A DNA stretch of 28,708 nt from CAZTZY01 sp964617765 (lineage in GTDB: Bacteria > Pseudomonadota > Gammaproteobacteria > Pseudomonadales > DT-91). The notes below the pieces were generated by a model, which was not told the origin of the DNA, made no database searches, and saw only the letters and a list, made by a program, of their open reading frames with translations. Where the stretch lies: contig CAZTZY010000030.1 of assembly GCA_964617765.1 (NCBI GenBank), forward strand, positions 1 through 28,708. The letters run 5' to 3'. This document shows, piece after piece, positions 1-8,293 of the stretch; position 1 is the stretch's first letter, and every line of letters starts with the position of its first letter. A program made the position numbers and the translations under genes.

Positions 1-1957
1 GCCCTGCAGTATGGTAAAAGCCGTAGAGTTGGCGCCTAATTTGCCGAGCGCGCACAGCAACCTCGGTATTGCCTATTATGACAAGGAAGATCTGGATAAT
101 GCTGAAAAATGCCAACTACAGGCCGTCAAGCTTAATCCTAGACTGGCTCCTGCGTTAAATAACCTTGGCAGTATCATGCGTGATCGCAAGGATAAGGAAG
201 GCGCCATTGCTCAATATAAAAAAGTGTTAGATATTAATCCTGATTATATTGAAGCGATGAGTAATTTAGGCGCTACGCTGACTGAATCAGACCGGTTTGA
301 TGAGGCGGTGGTAGCCTTATTGCAGGCTTTGAAAAAGAATCCGCAATATGCCGAAGCCCATTGCAATATTGGGGCTGCGTTTTTTGGTTTGGAGCAATAT
401 GACAAGGCGGGTGTGGCTTATCAAAATGCCCTTAAATTCAAGAAAGATTATCCCGAAGCCTATATAGGTATTGCCAAATTACATCAGGAAAAACATAACC
501 TGGAGGCTGCAGAAAAAGCGGTAAGAAAGGCGATTGAGATAGAGCCTGAAAGTGCTGAAGGTTACAGTATTTTAGGTGGCATTTTAATGGAAGGTGGATT
601 TGCTGATAATGCGGAGATAGCCTTTAAAAAGGCGTTAGAAATCAAACCTGAGCATCAAAGTACCTTGAGCGGTATCGGTACGTTAATGATGGAACAAGGG
701 CGCATGGAAGAGTCCGAGGCAATGTTTAATAAGGCACTGGAATACGATCCTGATTCTATCGTGGCTTTTGCTTCCCTGGCACAAGTAAGAAAGGCCAAGA
801 AAGGTGACAAGCATATTGGTGCACTGGAAGAGTTGCTGAAAAACGCGCCGAACATGCCGCGTAAAAAATCGATGTCTATCCATTTTGCATTGGGTAAATG
901 TTATGACGATTTGAAAGAGGCTGATAAAGCTTTTGAGCACTTTGCTATTGGTTGTCGTTTAAAGCGCCAAACTTTTGAATATAGCTCTAGCGCGCATTCC
1001 AACCTCATTAAGCAAATAAAAGAAGTATTCAATGCGGATCTGTTCAAGAAATTTGAACATGCAGGATGTGACAGTAATGTGCCAATTTTTGTATTGGGAA
1101 TGCCGCGTTCTGGTACAACCCTGACCGAGCAAATTATTGCCAGTCATCCGCAAGTATTTGGTGCGGGTGAATTGCCAGAAATGACACGCATGAGCCATCA
1201 GCAAATGGGCGCTGATAAATCCATTTATCCGTTTAATATTTCAGCCTATACAACGAAAGATTTTAAAGCACTGGGTGAACAGTATATTGCCAGTGTGCGC
1301 CAGCGTTCTGCTGATGCTGCGCATATTACTGATAAAATGCCGGCTAACTTTTTGTATCTGGGCTTGATTCATTTAATTCTTCCTAACGCGAAGATTGTGC
1401 ATGTAAAACGTAATCCGGTGGATACCTCGCTTTCGTGCTTCACCAAGATATTTAATCGTGGCCAATATTTCAGTTACGATTTAAAAGAACTGGGTGAGTT
1501 TTATTGTGATTATGTTGATCTGATGAACCACTGGAAAAAAGTATTGCCTCAAGGTACTTTCTACGAAGTGCAATATGAAGAGTTGGTGGGTGATAATGAA
1601 AACCAGGCGCGCAAGCTTATCGAATATTGTGGTCTTGAGTGGAATGATGCTTGCCTGGAATCGCATAAAACTGAACGTAATATTCGCACTGCCAGCGTTA
1701 CACAGGTACGTCAGCCGATCTATAAATCATCGGTAGAGCGCTGGAGAATCTACGAGCAAGATTTACAACCTTTATTGACGGTGTTAGGTGATTTGGTGCC
1801 TGCGCTTTCTGCAGAAGCAGCGGAAACTCCCGAAACTACGGAAGAAAAGCCGAAAGCAAAAGCGAAAGCTAAACCCAAGGCAGAAGCGGTTGAAGGTGAG
1901 CCAGTGAAAGTTGCAAAACCTAAAGCCAAAGCCAAGCCTAAAACCAAAGAAGCTTGA
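1..1957 (+). CDS. TPR-repeat sulfotransferase, 5' end outside the window
   Basis: The reading frame is open to the first base, so the ATG at 11 is probably internal and the gene is 5'-truncated by the window. From that ATG (648 residues), residues 1 to about 260 are TPR helix pairs (repeated N-L-G and A...Y..AL..NP patterns). A sulfotransferase domain follows. GMPRSGTT at about 364-371 matches the 5'-phosphosulfate-binding loop for PAPS, and VKRNPVDTSLS at about 465-475 matches the 3'-phosphate-binding segment. The last 48 residues (about 601-648) are a low-complexity K/A/P/E tail rich in KAK and KPK. The family transfers sulfate from PAPS to protein tyrosines, glycans or lipids; the acceptor here is unknown. 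The cysC-sat pair about 25 kb away makes PAPS, so a functional link is plausible but only inferred. A terminator follows directly. Confidence 0.85.
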   Translation, partial: PCSMVKAVELAPNLPSAHSNLGIAYYDKEDLDNAEKCQLQAVKLNPRLAPALNNLGSIMRDRKDKEGAIAQYKKVLDINPDYIEAMSNLGATLTESDRFDEAVVALLQALKKNPQYAEAHCNIGAAFFGLEQYDKAGVAYQNALKFKKDYPEAYIGIAKLHQEKHNLEAAEKAVRKAIEIEPESAEGYSILGGILMEGGFADNAEIAFKKALEIKPEHQSTLSGIGTLMMEQGRMEESEAMFNKALEYDPDSIVAFASLAQVRKAKKGDKHIGALEELLKNAPNMPRKKSMSIHFALGKCYDDLKEADKAFEHFAIGCRLKRQTFEYSSSAHSNLIKQIKEVFNADLFKKFEHAGCDSNVPIFVLGMPRSGTTLTEQIIASHPQVFGAGELPEMTRMSHQQMGADKSIYPFNISAYTTKDFKALGEQYIASVRQRSADAAHITDKMPANFLYLGLIHLILPNAKIVHVKRNPVDTSLSCFTKIFNRGQYFSYDLKELGEFYCDYVDLMNHWKKVLPQGTFYEVQYEELVGDNENQARKLIEYCGLEWNDACLESHKTERNIRTASVTQVRQPIYKSSVERWRIYEQDLQPLLTVLGDLVPALSAEAAETPETTEEKPKAKAKAKPKAEAVEGEPVKVAKPKAKAKPKTKEA

Positions 1958-1977
1958 TAGTTTGTGTTTGATCCAGG

Positions 1978-2008
1978 GCGGCATGAAGTGATTCCTGCCG
2001 CTTTTTTT
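1978..2008 (+). terminator. Rho-independent terminator after the sulfotransferase gene
   Basis: GCGGCA (1978-1983) pairs with TGCCGC (1996-2001). The inner GAA and TTC also pair across a one-base mismatch, leaving a GTGA loop. Seven T residues follow at 2002-2008. It lies 20 bases after the stop codon of the upstream gene. Confidence 0.8.
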
Positions 2009-2070
2009 ATGCAATATAAAAAGTGAATCTTTGGGTATCTTCGATGGTCCAGAATATTCAAACAGAGAAT

Positions 2071-2991
2071 ATGCCTGTAATGAAATTACATAAAATAGCG
2101 TTATGCACATTGTTGCTGGTTATGGGTTTCGGCAGCGGATGTTCACATTATTTGACGCCAGAGCAGCGTATTGCTTCAGCGGATGTTTTATCCGCACAAG
2201 CGCAATTGCAAAAGGCCATCATCAATACGCCGACATTCCCTTTGGTGACTTATTTTCGATTTGCCGACAATGCGTCGGGCAATGCTTCAGGCCATGTTTC
2301 GGGCCATGTTTCGAGCCATGTTTCGGGCAATGCCATGCTTGATGTTTATATTGAGGGTGATGGTTTGGCCTGGTTTTCACGCACACAACCTTCGTTAGAT
2401 CCGACGCCAATCAATCCTGTAGCATTAAAAATGGCCGCTAAATCCACCGAGGATAATGTGGCGTACATTGCCAGGCCTTGCCAGTATATTGAGGCGGATA
2501 ATGACAAAGTCTGCAATGTCGCTGACTGGACTGACAGGCGATTTTCCGAGAAGGTAGTGGCTGCTGTTAATGCTGCGATTGATGATTTGAAGCTTAAGTC
2601 GGGCGCAAGTAATATCCGTTTGACAGGATTTTCCGGTGGCGGTGCAATTGCTGCGTTAGTGTCAGCCCGACGTGACGATGTTAGGTTATTGGTTACCGTG
2701 GCGGGTAATATAGAGCCGGTTTTCTGGTGTCAATTACATCATCTTTCACCGTTGAAGGGATCGCTTAATCCTGCTGATTTTTCTGGTCAGCTTGAGCAAA
2801 TACCACAAATTCATTTTGTGGGTGAAGATGATGACAATCTGCCTTTGGCAGTTGCGGAGGCTTATCGTGCAAGATTTGCTCATAAGGAAAATATACAGAT
2901 AATCACCGTGCCGGATTTTACCCATGGATGTTGTTGGGGTGAGCAGTGGCCACAATTGCTTGAGCCTTATTTGCGGTTCGAATCGAAGTAA
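2071..2991 (+). CDS. Probable lipoprotein with alpha/beta-hydrolase fold
   Basis: The N terminus from the ATG at 2080 is a lipoprotein-type signal: a basic start, a hydrophobic run and a Cys after GFGSG, so the mature protein is probably lipid-anchored in the cell envelope. I set the start at 2071 because AGAGA lies just upstream; 2080 is the main alternative. A catalytic triad is visible. GFSGGG has the nucleophile at Ser185 (counted from 2080), VGEDDD near 247-252 supplies a likely acid, and FTHG has His282 near the C terminus. Residues about 64-83 are a run of four-residue repeats (xxSG) encoded by a 12-bp tandem repeat. The substrate cannot be told; esterase or lipase-like activity is only a family-level inference. 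It stands alone between a terminator and a repeat-filled gap. Confidence 0.7.
   Translation: MPVMKLHKIALCTLLLVMGFGSGCSHYLTPEQRIASADVLSAQAQLQKAIINTPTFPLVTYFRFADNASGNASGHVSGHVSSHVSGNAMLDVYIEGDGLAWFSRTQPSLDPTPINPVALKMAAKSTEDNVAYIARPCQYIEADNDKVCNVADWTDRRFSEKVVAAVNAAIDDLKLKSGASNIRLTGFSGGGAIAALVSARRDDVRLLVTVAGNIEPVFWCQLHHLSPLKGSLNPADFSGQLEQIPQIHFVGEDDDNLPLAVAEAYRARFAHKENIQIITVPDFTHGCCWGEQWPQLLEPYLRFESK
2269..2328 (+). repeat. Five tandem copies of a 12-bp unit inside a coding region
   Basis: Five in-frame 12-bp units lie at 2269-2280, 2281-2292, 2293-2304, 2305-2316 and 2317-2328. The last three are near identical (CATGTTTCGGGC with one change) and encode HVSG, HVSS and HVSG; the first two encode NASG. 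The unit length is a multiple of three, so gain or loss of copies would change protein length without a frameshift. Confidence 0.9.
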
Positions 2992-3027
2992 ACCTGATAG
3001 GTGATGTTGTTTTCTTGCCCGGTTTCG

Positions 3028-3092
3028 TTAAGGAATCTCAGAAAATTTAACGCGGCCTGAACAAGCAAGTTAGTTTTTCAGAGGTACCTTAA
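3028..3092. repeat. Short inverted-repeat element, MITE-like copy 1
   Basis: The ends TTAAGGAATCTCAGAAAA (3028-3045) and TTTTCAGAGGTACCTTAA (3075-3092) are inverted repeats of each other with few mismatches. The consensus TTAAGG...CTC.GAA is shared with the elements at 12265-12382 and 15098-15154. There is no coding capacity, and the interior differs from the other copies. Confidence 0.5.
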
Positions 3093-3159
3093 ACATTCTT
3101 CACGGAGTTTATCCTGAATTCATGAAGGGGTTAAAGTGATAAAAATGGTTTTACTCTTT

Positions 3160-3340
3160 TTTGAATGGCACTTTCGTAGGCATAAAAAGTTTGGCAAGAT
3201 TTAGTCTCCCCTGTAAAACAGGGGAGATGTCGCGTAGCGACAGAGGGGTAAAAACTGGAAAATGACCCCTCCGGCACTTTGTGCCACCTCCCCTATTTTA
3301 TAGTGGAGGCTATAAGCAGGCTATGTAAGTGCCATTCAAT
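3160..3340. repeat. Composite palindromic element, about 180 bp, with terminal inverted repeats and five hairpins
   Basis: The outer ends (3160-3179 and 3321-3340) are inverted repeats matching at 17 of 20 positions, around the core TTGAATGGCACTT. Inside are five consecutive hairpins: 3205-3214 with 3218-3227 (10 bp, perfect, 3-base loop); 3228-3233 with 3237-3242 (TGTCGC/GCGACA); 3243-3249 with 3265-3271 (GAGGGGT/ACCCCTC); 3273-3277 with 3281-3285 (GGCAC/GTGCC); and 3287-3295 with 3301-3309 (one mismatch). No protein is encoded. It resembles the dispersed palindromic repeats found between bacterial genes, and its 3' end lies 11 bases from the end of the minus-strand radical SAM gene. Confidence 0.75.
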
Positions 3341-3351
3341 TCTGAGCTTTT

Positions 3352-5223
3352 TCAAGGAAAAGTAACAACCTGTTCCACGGCTTCAATAATCCGGCCTTTT
3401 AACCAGTTGCCACCTTCAGGGCCTTTCAGGATTTCACCAATTCCGCCCGGCGTTTCTATGCTGAGAGTTTTCCCTTGTTGATAGATGGCATCGGCCGGTA
3501 ATTCCATGGCTTCCAGTTCTTGATACACACTTTTCGCGTTAAAGTTAAAGTGGTAGTTGGCCAGTGATTTTTGCCCGGTCATGGGTGCCAGTGCTTTATC
3601 GAGTTGCAAGTGGGCATGGTTTTTTGCAATGAGTGTGTGGTCGGCATTGTGTTGTTTCAGCCAGTTGAGCATGGTTTCTTCGATCACTGCAAATGTGGTA
3701 TCGAATTGATTGAAAAGGGCGACATAAATACGGTTGCGATTTTCGTACACATTCATTTTGTTAGATAAATCAATTTCGCTGAGTTCATCTTTTAGGCTGT
3801 CGAGCAAGGCATAAAGTACCTTACGTAACAGGGTAGAAACCGGAATGCTGCTTTCAAGCGCCAGATAACGGGTGCTTAAAGGAATCAGGTGGCCGTGGAT
3901 AAGGATAATATGCGCTGTGATGAGGAAGTAGCCTTCTATGCCTTCTTCTTTGTCAAAGGTATGGCAACCTACCACATATTCACCTTTGGCTTTGCCATAG
4001 CCTGCTACCGGAATGGCTTCAATTTTGTATTCATGACGTTTTTTGTAAAATTCGGTGCCTGGTAATAACGTATAAGCAAAGATGTTTATGTTAGGGAAGG
4101 TGGCCAGCAGGGTATCGAGATTGGTTTCAAAGTCGTTTAAATTGTCACCGGGTAAACCCCAGATGAGTTCTGCCGCTATCGGCACGCCGGCTTTAGCCAT
4201 TTCTTTGGCAATCGGTTCGTATTTATTGGCGGCCATATTGGTGCGATTGCTTAGCTCTAGTGCTAAAGGCGTGAGAGTTTGTAATGCCAGTTGATAATGG
4301 GGCAGCAAGCCATTTTGGTTGAGTAATAGTACAATTTCCTGAACGCGAGGGCTGTGTTTTTTCGACCAGGAAGTTGCAAACGTTCGCGGTAATTCATAGC
4401 GTTTTTTCAGGTCGCAAATGAAGTGGGTTTTTTCCAGGTCTTCTTTCAATGCGCCGAAATTGGAATCGGCCAGCCAGATATTTTCTATACCGGCCTGAAC
4501 TATGGCTTCCCAATCGGATTTTATTCGCTCGAGTGAAAACTGGTTCATTTTGGTGCCGATAGCACCAGTACCCCATTCACAAAAAGCGCATTTAAACGGG
4601 CAACCACGGCTGGTTTCATAAGATATGGATTTGTATAAAGGTTTGCCGTTTTCATCTGTGAGCTTTATGGCATTAAGAAAACTGGGAATTTCGTTTAAAT
4701 CCTTAATGCGTTCGCGTTCGCCGGTTTTATGGATGGTGCCTTCTGCATTGAGATAAGCCAAGCCTTTTATGTTAGAAAAGTCGTTATCCTGCGCATCAAG
4801 GATTTCAGTAAAAGTTCTTTCGCCTTCACCTAATATAATCAGGTCAATAGGATCTTCGCCTAAATAATCTTCGGCTTGTTGTACATGTGGCCCACCTACA
4901 ATGATCAATATTTGCGGCAGGCTTTGTTTGATGCTGGCAATAAGGCTTAAAAAATCAGCGGCATTCCAGGTATAAAAACTCAGGCCTATTATCGGTTGCA
5001 GGCCGTCATCCAGTGCAGATTGGGCTTGACGGATAATTTCGTTATGCCATTTTTCTTGCCATTGCAGTACATGTTCGCTGTTTTCAAAATGCACTAATTC
5101 AATAGATTGTTGAGCAGTATTTTTACCGTATTGCTGATAATAGGCTTTTAGCGTAGCAGTGGTAGTAGGGGCAGAATAGAATTGATCGGAATCCATACTC
5201 AAAAGCCAAACAGGTCTTTGCAT
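3352..5223 (-). CDS. B12-binding domain radical SAM protein
   Basis: This 623-residue protein has an N-terminal Rossmann-like cobalamin-binding domain (VGGPH at about 109-113, then LGEGERTF). The radical SAM core follows, with the CxxxCxxC iron-sulfur motif at Cys208, Cys212 and Cys215 in GCPFKCAFCEWG. The C-terminal about 200 residues match no family I recognise. Such enzymes cleave SAM to a 5'-deoxyadenosyl radical, often for methylation or rearrangement at unactivated carbons; the substrate here is unknown. I chose the ATG at 5223 over the in-frame TTG at 5229 because GAGG lies nine bases upstream of it. It follows lpxH by about 30 bases on the same strand, so it is probably the last gene of a ppiB-lpxH operon. 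That position hints at an envelope or lipid substrate, which is inference only. Confidence 0.85.
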   Translation of the reverse strand: MQRPVWLLSMDSDQFYSAPTTTATLKAYYQQYGKNTAQQSIELVHFENSEHVLQWQEKWHNEIIRQAQSALDDGLQPIIGLSFYTWNAADFLSLIASIKQSLPQILIIVGGPHVQQAEDYLGEDPIDLIILGEGERTFTEILDAQDNDFSNIKGLAYLNAEGTIHKTGERERIKDLNEIPSFLNAIKLTDENGKPLYKSISYETSRGCPFKCAFCEWGTGAIGTKMNQFSLERIKSDWEAIVQAGIENIWLADSNFGALKEDLEKTHFICDLKKRYELPRTFATSWSKKHSPRVQEIVLLLNQNGLLPHYQLALQTLTPLALELSNRTNMAANKYEPIAKEMAKAGVPIAAELIWGLPGDNLNDFETNLDTLLATFPNINIFAYTLLPGTEFYKKRHEYKIEAIPVAGYGKAKGEYVVGCHTFDKEEGIEGYFLITAHIILIHGHLIPLSTRYLALESSIPVSTLLRKVLYALLDSLKDELSEIDLSNKMNVYENRNRIYVALFNQFDTTFAVIEETMLNWLKQHNADHTLIAKNHAHLQLDKALAPMTGQKSLANYHFNFNAKSVYQELEAMELPADAIYQQGKTLSIETPGGIGEILKGPEGGNWLKGRIIEAVEQVVTFP

Positions 5224-5253
5224 TTTCAATAGCCTCTACTTCGATTGAGTGTG

Positions 5254-5982
5254 TCAGGAATCAATCGGAAAAGATTTAAGTTCGCGGGAATGTTGTTCAA
5301 GAACCAGCTCCCAGGCTTGTGTGTGCCAGTCACCTAACACAATACGCTCAGCCGGTTTATTGTCGATAAGTACTGTGTGAATCGCAGGGCGGTGAGTGTG
5401 CCCATGGATTAATGTTTGGACGTGATTATTTTGCATGACGCGTGTCACTTCACTTTGTGTGACATCCATAATGTCGGCAGATTTATTACTGCTTTCAGTC
5501 TGGCTGGTTTCACGTAATTGTTGGGCAATAACGCGGCGTTCCTGCAGGGTTTTCTTCAGTAATTCTGCCTGAGTTGCCGGGTTGCGAATATACGCACGAA
5601 AGGATGCATAGGCAGTATCTTCGGTGCATAAAGTATCACCATGCATGAGTAAATAGGTTTGTTGTTGGTACTCTATCACCAGTGGATCGGGAATCAGGAT
5701 GCAGCCGGTGCGCAGTTCAAAGTATTTGCCTACCAGAAAATCACGATTGCCGTGCATAAAAAAAATAGGCAAGCCTGAAGAAGTTTTATCTTTTAGTTTG
5801 GCACAAATGCTGTGGTGGAAGAGTGAGTCGTCGTCATCACCAATCCATACTTCAAAAAAATCACCGAGAATATACAGCGCTTCAGTATCTGCGGGCAGAT
5901 TATCCAGATAATGAAAAAACGCCCGGCAAATTTCCGGGCGTTTTTCATCAAGATGTAAATCGGAAATGAAGCGCAGGCTCAT
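5254..5982 (-). CDS. lpxH: UDP-2,3-diacylglucosamine diphosphatase
   Basis: LpxH hydrolyses UDP-2,3-diacylglucosamine to lipid X and UMP, the fourth step of lipid A synthesis, at the inner face of the cytoplasmic membrane. The 242-residue protein has the full metallophosphoesterase motif set: SDLHL with Asp8 and His10, GDFFEVW with Asp41, HGNRD, HGDTL and HGHTHRP. Asp8, His10 and Asp41 have the same numbering as in characterised LpxH proteins. The ATG at 5982 gives the family's usual length and N terminus; a TTG at 6003 would add seven residues and overlap ppiB. It lies 13 bases after ppiB and just before the radical SAM gene. ppiB-lpxH is also the order in pseudomonads. Confidence 0.95.
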   Translation of the reverse strand: MSLRFISDLHLDEKRPEICRAFFHYLDNLPADTEALYILGDFFEVWIGDDDDSLFHHSICAKLKDKTSSGLPIFFMHGNRDFLVGKYFELRTGCILIPDPLVIEYQQQTYLLMHGDTLCTEDTAYASFRAYIRNPATQAELLKKTLQERRVIAQQLRETSQTESSNKSADIMDVTQSEVTRVMQNNHVQTLIHGHTHRPAIHTVLIDNKPAERIVLGDWHTQAWELVLEQHSRELKSFPIDS

Positions 5983-5995
5983 TGAGTGTTTGAGC

Positions 5996-6487
5996 TCAGG
6001 CAACAGTCACGCTTTCGATAATTACAGGCTCTTTCGGAACATCCTGGTGCATGCCATTGGATCCGGTTTTTACGGCTTTGATCTTATCGATCACATCCAT
6101 GCCATTGGTGACTTTAGCAAATACGGCATAACCCCAACCCTGGGCATTTTTGCCGCTATGGTTCAAAAAGCTGTTGTTTTTTACATTGATAAAAAACTGT
6201 GAGCTGGCGGAGTGTGGATCCATGGTGCGTGCCATGGCAAGTGTACCCGCTTCGTTTTTCAAGCCGTTATCGGCTTCATTATCGATAGTCGGGTTGCCAT
6301 TTTTTTGTTTCATGTCTTGATCAAAACCGCCACCCTGAATCATGAAATCATTGATGACGCGGTGGAAAATGGTGCCGTTATAAAAGCCACTTTGGCAATA
6401 TTCAAGGAAATTGGCACAAGTTTTGGGTGCTTTTTCGGTGTTTAGCTCAATTTCGATGTCGCCAAAGTTGGTGTGCAGAGTAATCAT
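5996..6487 (-). CDS. ppiB: Cyclophilin-type peptidyl-prolyl cis-trans isomerase B
   Basis: PpiB is a cytoplasmic cyclophilin that speeds cis-trans isomerisation of peptide bonds before proline. The 163-residue protein has no signal peptide and carries FHRVINDFMIQGG with the catalytic Arg43, followed by the conserved ARTMDPHSASSQFFIN segment. Its length matches the cytoplasmic E. coli enzyme. The frame stays open far upstream, through the intergenic region and into antisense glnS, but homology begins at the ATG at 6487, which has AAGG nine bases upstream. It is divergent from glnS and is the first gene of the likely ppiB-lpxH-radical SAM operon. Confidence 0.95.
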   Translation of the reverse strand: MITLHTNFGDIEIELNTEKAPKTCANFLEYCQSGFYNGTIFHRVINDFMIQGGGFDQDMKQKNGNPTIDNEADNGLKNEAGTLAMARTMDPHSASSQFFINVKNNSFLNHSGKNAQGWGYAVFAKVTNGMDVIDKIKAVKTGSNGMHQDVPKEPVIIESVTVA

Positions 6488-6528
6488 GTATAAATACCTT
6501 TTTAGTGTGTACAGAGTAAATGATTGCG

Positions 6529-6534
6529 TATAAT
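6529..6534 (+). promoter_or_regulatory. Putative -10 box of the glnS promoter
   Basis: A perfect TATAAT sits 65 bases before the glnS ATG, in the 111-base gap between divergent ppiB and glnS. TG lies two bases upstream of it, close to an extended -10 arrangement. No good -35 box is visible at the usual spacing. Confidence 0.45.
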
Positions 6535-6598
6535 AGCCGTTTTGCCATTTTCTTGAAACCAATTCAGGTTGACTAACCCGATTAAGGGAAAGCTTTTT

Positions 6599-8290
6599 AT
6601 GAGCGTTAACGAGTCCGACAATACCGCCACTGCAGAAGCTCCTGCCAGGTCGCACAATTTTATCCGCCAGATTATCGAACAGGATATCGCCAATAATACC
6701 CACGGCGGCAAGGTCATCACGCGTTTTCCGCCAGAGCCGAATGGCTATTTGCATATTGGCCATGCCAAATCGATTTGCCTGAATTTTGGCCTTGCAGAAG
6801 AATTTGGCGGTGAATGCAATTTGCGTTTTGATGATACGAACCCTGCCAAGGAAGACCAGGAATTTGTGGATGCTATCCAGGAAGACGTGTTGTGGCTGGG
6901 TTTTAAATGGGCAGGTGATGTGCGATATGCCTCCAGCTATTTCCAGCAACTCTATGACTGGGCCATTCATTTGATCAAGGCCGGCAAAGCTTATGTATGT
7001 GAGTTAAGCCCCGAGCAGGCCAGTGAATACCGTGGCTGGGCGACAAGGCCGGGTAAAGACAGCCCTTATCGTAATCGTTCAGTGGAAGAAAACCTGGCAC
7101 TGTTTGCAAAAATGAAAAACGGGGAATTCCCGGAAGGTGCAGCCGCATTGCGCGCCAAAATTGATATGGCATCACCGAACATGAATTTGCGTGATCCTAT
7201 CCTGTATCGCATCCGCCATCAGGCACACCACCAAACAGGGACACAATGGTGCATTTACCCCAGTTATGATTATGCCCATGGCCAGGAAGATGCCATTGAA
7301 GGTATTACCCATTCGATTTGCACGCTGGAATTCCAGGATCATCGCCCGTTGTATGAATGGTTTATAGAAAACCTGCCCGTGCCAGCCAAGCCGAAACAAT
7401 ATGAATTTGGCCGCTTGAATATCAATTACACCGTGACCAGCAAGCGTAAGCTGAAACAGTTGGTGGATGAGAAAGTGGTGAATGGCTGGGATGATCCGCG
7501 CATGCCTACCATTTCCGGTATGCGGCGCAGGGGCTATAGTGCGCGTGCATTGCGTAACTTTTGTAATGGCCTTGCAGTGGCAAAAACCGATGGTGTGGTC
7601 GATGTGGCACAGCTGGAGTTTGAAATTCGTAATGATTTGAATGATAACGCTGCACGCGCAATGTGTGTATTACATCCATTAAAAGTAGTGATCAGTAATT
7701 TCGATAAAGAGGTTGAAATTCTGAAGGTGCATAATCACCCGAATCGTGAAGAAATGGGTGAGCGTGAAGTGCCGTTCACCCAAGAAATTTATATTGATAA
7801 AGCCGACTTTTCGGAAGATACCACGCAAAGCCGTAAAAAATTCAAACGCTTGGTGATTGGCGATTACGTGCGTTTGCGTGGGGCTTATGTGATCAAGGCT
7901 GAAGCTGTCATCAAAGATGCCAATGGCGAGATCGTTGAAATCCAGGCTTCGCTGGTGCCTGGAACCGTAGGTGCCAATCCACCTGAAGAGATAAAACCGC
8001 GTGGCGTTATCCACTGGGTTTCTGCCACTAAAAGCCAAAAAGTGGAAGTGCGTTTATATCATCGCCTGTTTAACCATGAATCGCCAGATAAGGGAGATGA
8101 AGATTTTCTAAGTCATGTCAATCCTGATTCATTGCAAGTGTTAGAGCATTGCTGGCTGGAACCTGCAGTAGTGAATTGCGCACCCGAAACTGTGTTCCAG
8201 TTTGAGCGTGAAGGTTATTTTGTGGCTGATCGTTATGATCATAAAGAAGGCCACCCTGTGTTTAACAGAACGATTGATTTAAAGGTATAA
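6599..8290 (+). CDS. glnS: Glutaminyl-tRNA synthetase
   Basis: GlnRS charges tRNA-Gln with glutamine in the cytoplasm. The 563-residue class I synthetase has the HIGH motif at residues 52-55 (GYLHIGHAKS) and the KMSKS-equivalent VTSKR at about 279-283, close to the VMSKR form typical of bacterial GlnRS rather than GluRS. The C-terminal about 220 residues form the expected anticodon-binding beta-barrel region. The ATG at 6599 is chosen over the in-frame TTG at 6569 because AAGGGA lies nine bases upstream of it. cysS begins three bases after the stop, so the two synthetases are almost certainly co-transcribed and perhaps translationally coupled. Confidence 0.97.
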   Translation: MSVNESDNTATAEAPARSHNFIRQIIEQDIANNTHGGKVITRFPPEPNGYLHIGHAKSICLNFGLAEEFGGECNLRFDDTNPAKEDQEFVDAIQEDVLWLGFKWAGDVRYASSYFQQLYDWAIHLIKAGKAYVCELSPEQASEYRGWATRPGKDSPYRNRSVEENLALFAKMKNGEFPEGAAALRAKIDMASPNMNLRDPILYRIRHQAHHQTGTQWCIYPSYDYAHGQEDAIEGITHSICTLEFQDHRPLYEWFIENLPVPAKPKQYEFGRLNINYTVTSKRKLKQLVDEKVVNGWDDPRMPTISGMRRRGYSARALRNFCNGLAVAKTDGVVDVAQLEFEIRNDLNDNAARAMCVLHPLKVVISNFDKEVEILKVHNHPNREEMGEREVPFTQEIYIDKADFSEDTTQSRKKFKRLVIGDYVRLRGAYVIKAEAVIKDANGEIVEIQASLVPGTVGANPPEEIKPRGVIHWVSATKSQKVEVRLYHRLFNHESPDKGDEDFLSHVNPDSLQVLEHCWLEPAVVNCAPETVFQFEREGYFVADRYDHKEGHPVFNRTIDLKV

Positions 8291-8293
8291 ACA

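Noticed and set aside
1750..2110. Two minus-strand open frames opposite the K/A-rich tail of the sulfotransferase
   Set aside because: Their low-complexity translations (Phe/Gly- or Ala/Ser-rich) are the mirror of the repetitive tail codons.
2269..2328. Possible CRISPR-like array
   Set aside because: The 12-bp units are directly adjacent without spacers and lie in frame within a gene; it is a coding minisatellite.
3160..3340. Riboswitch or structured regulatory RNA
   Set aside because: The hairpins are simple perfect palindromes with terminal inverted repeats, lie downstream of genes on both sides, and match no riboswitch core I know.
6488..6970. Long in-frame N-terminal extension upstream of ppiB
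   Set aside because: The extension runs antisense through glnS and the intergenic promoter region, shows no cyclophilin homology, and the ATG at 6487 has a ribosome site and gives the normal length.
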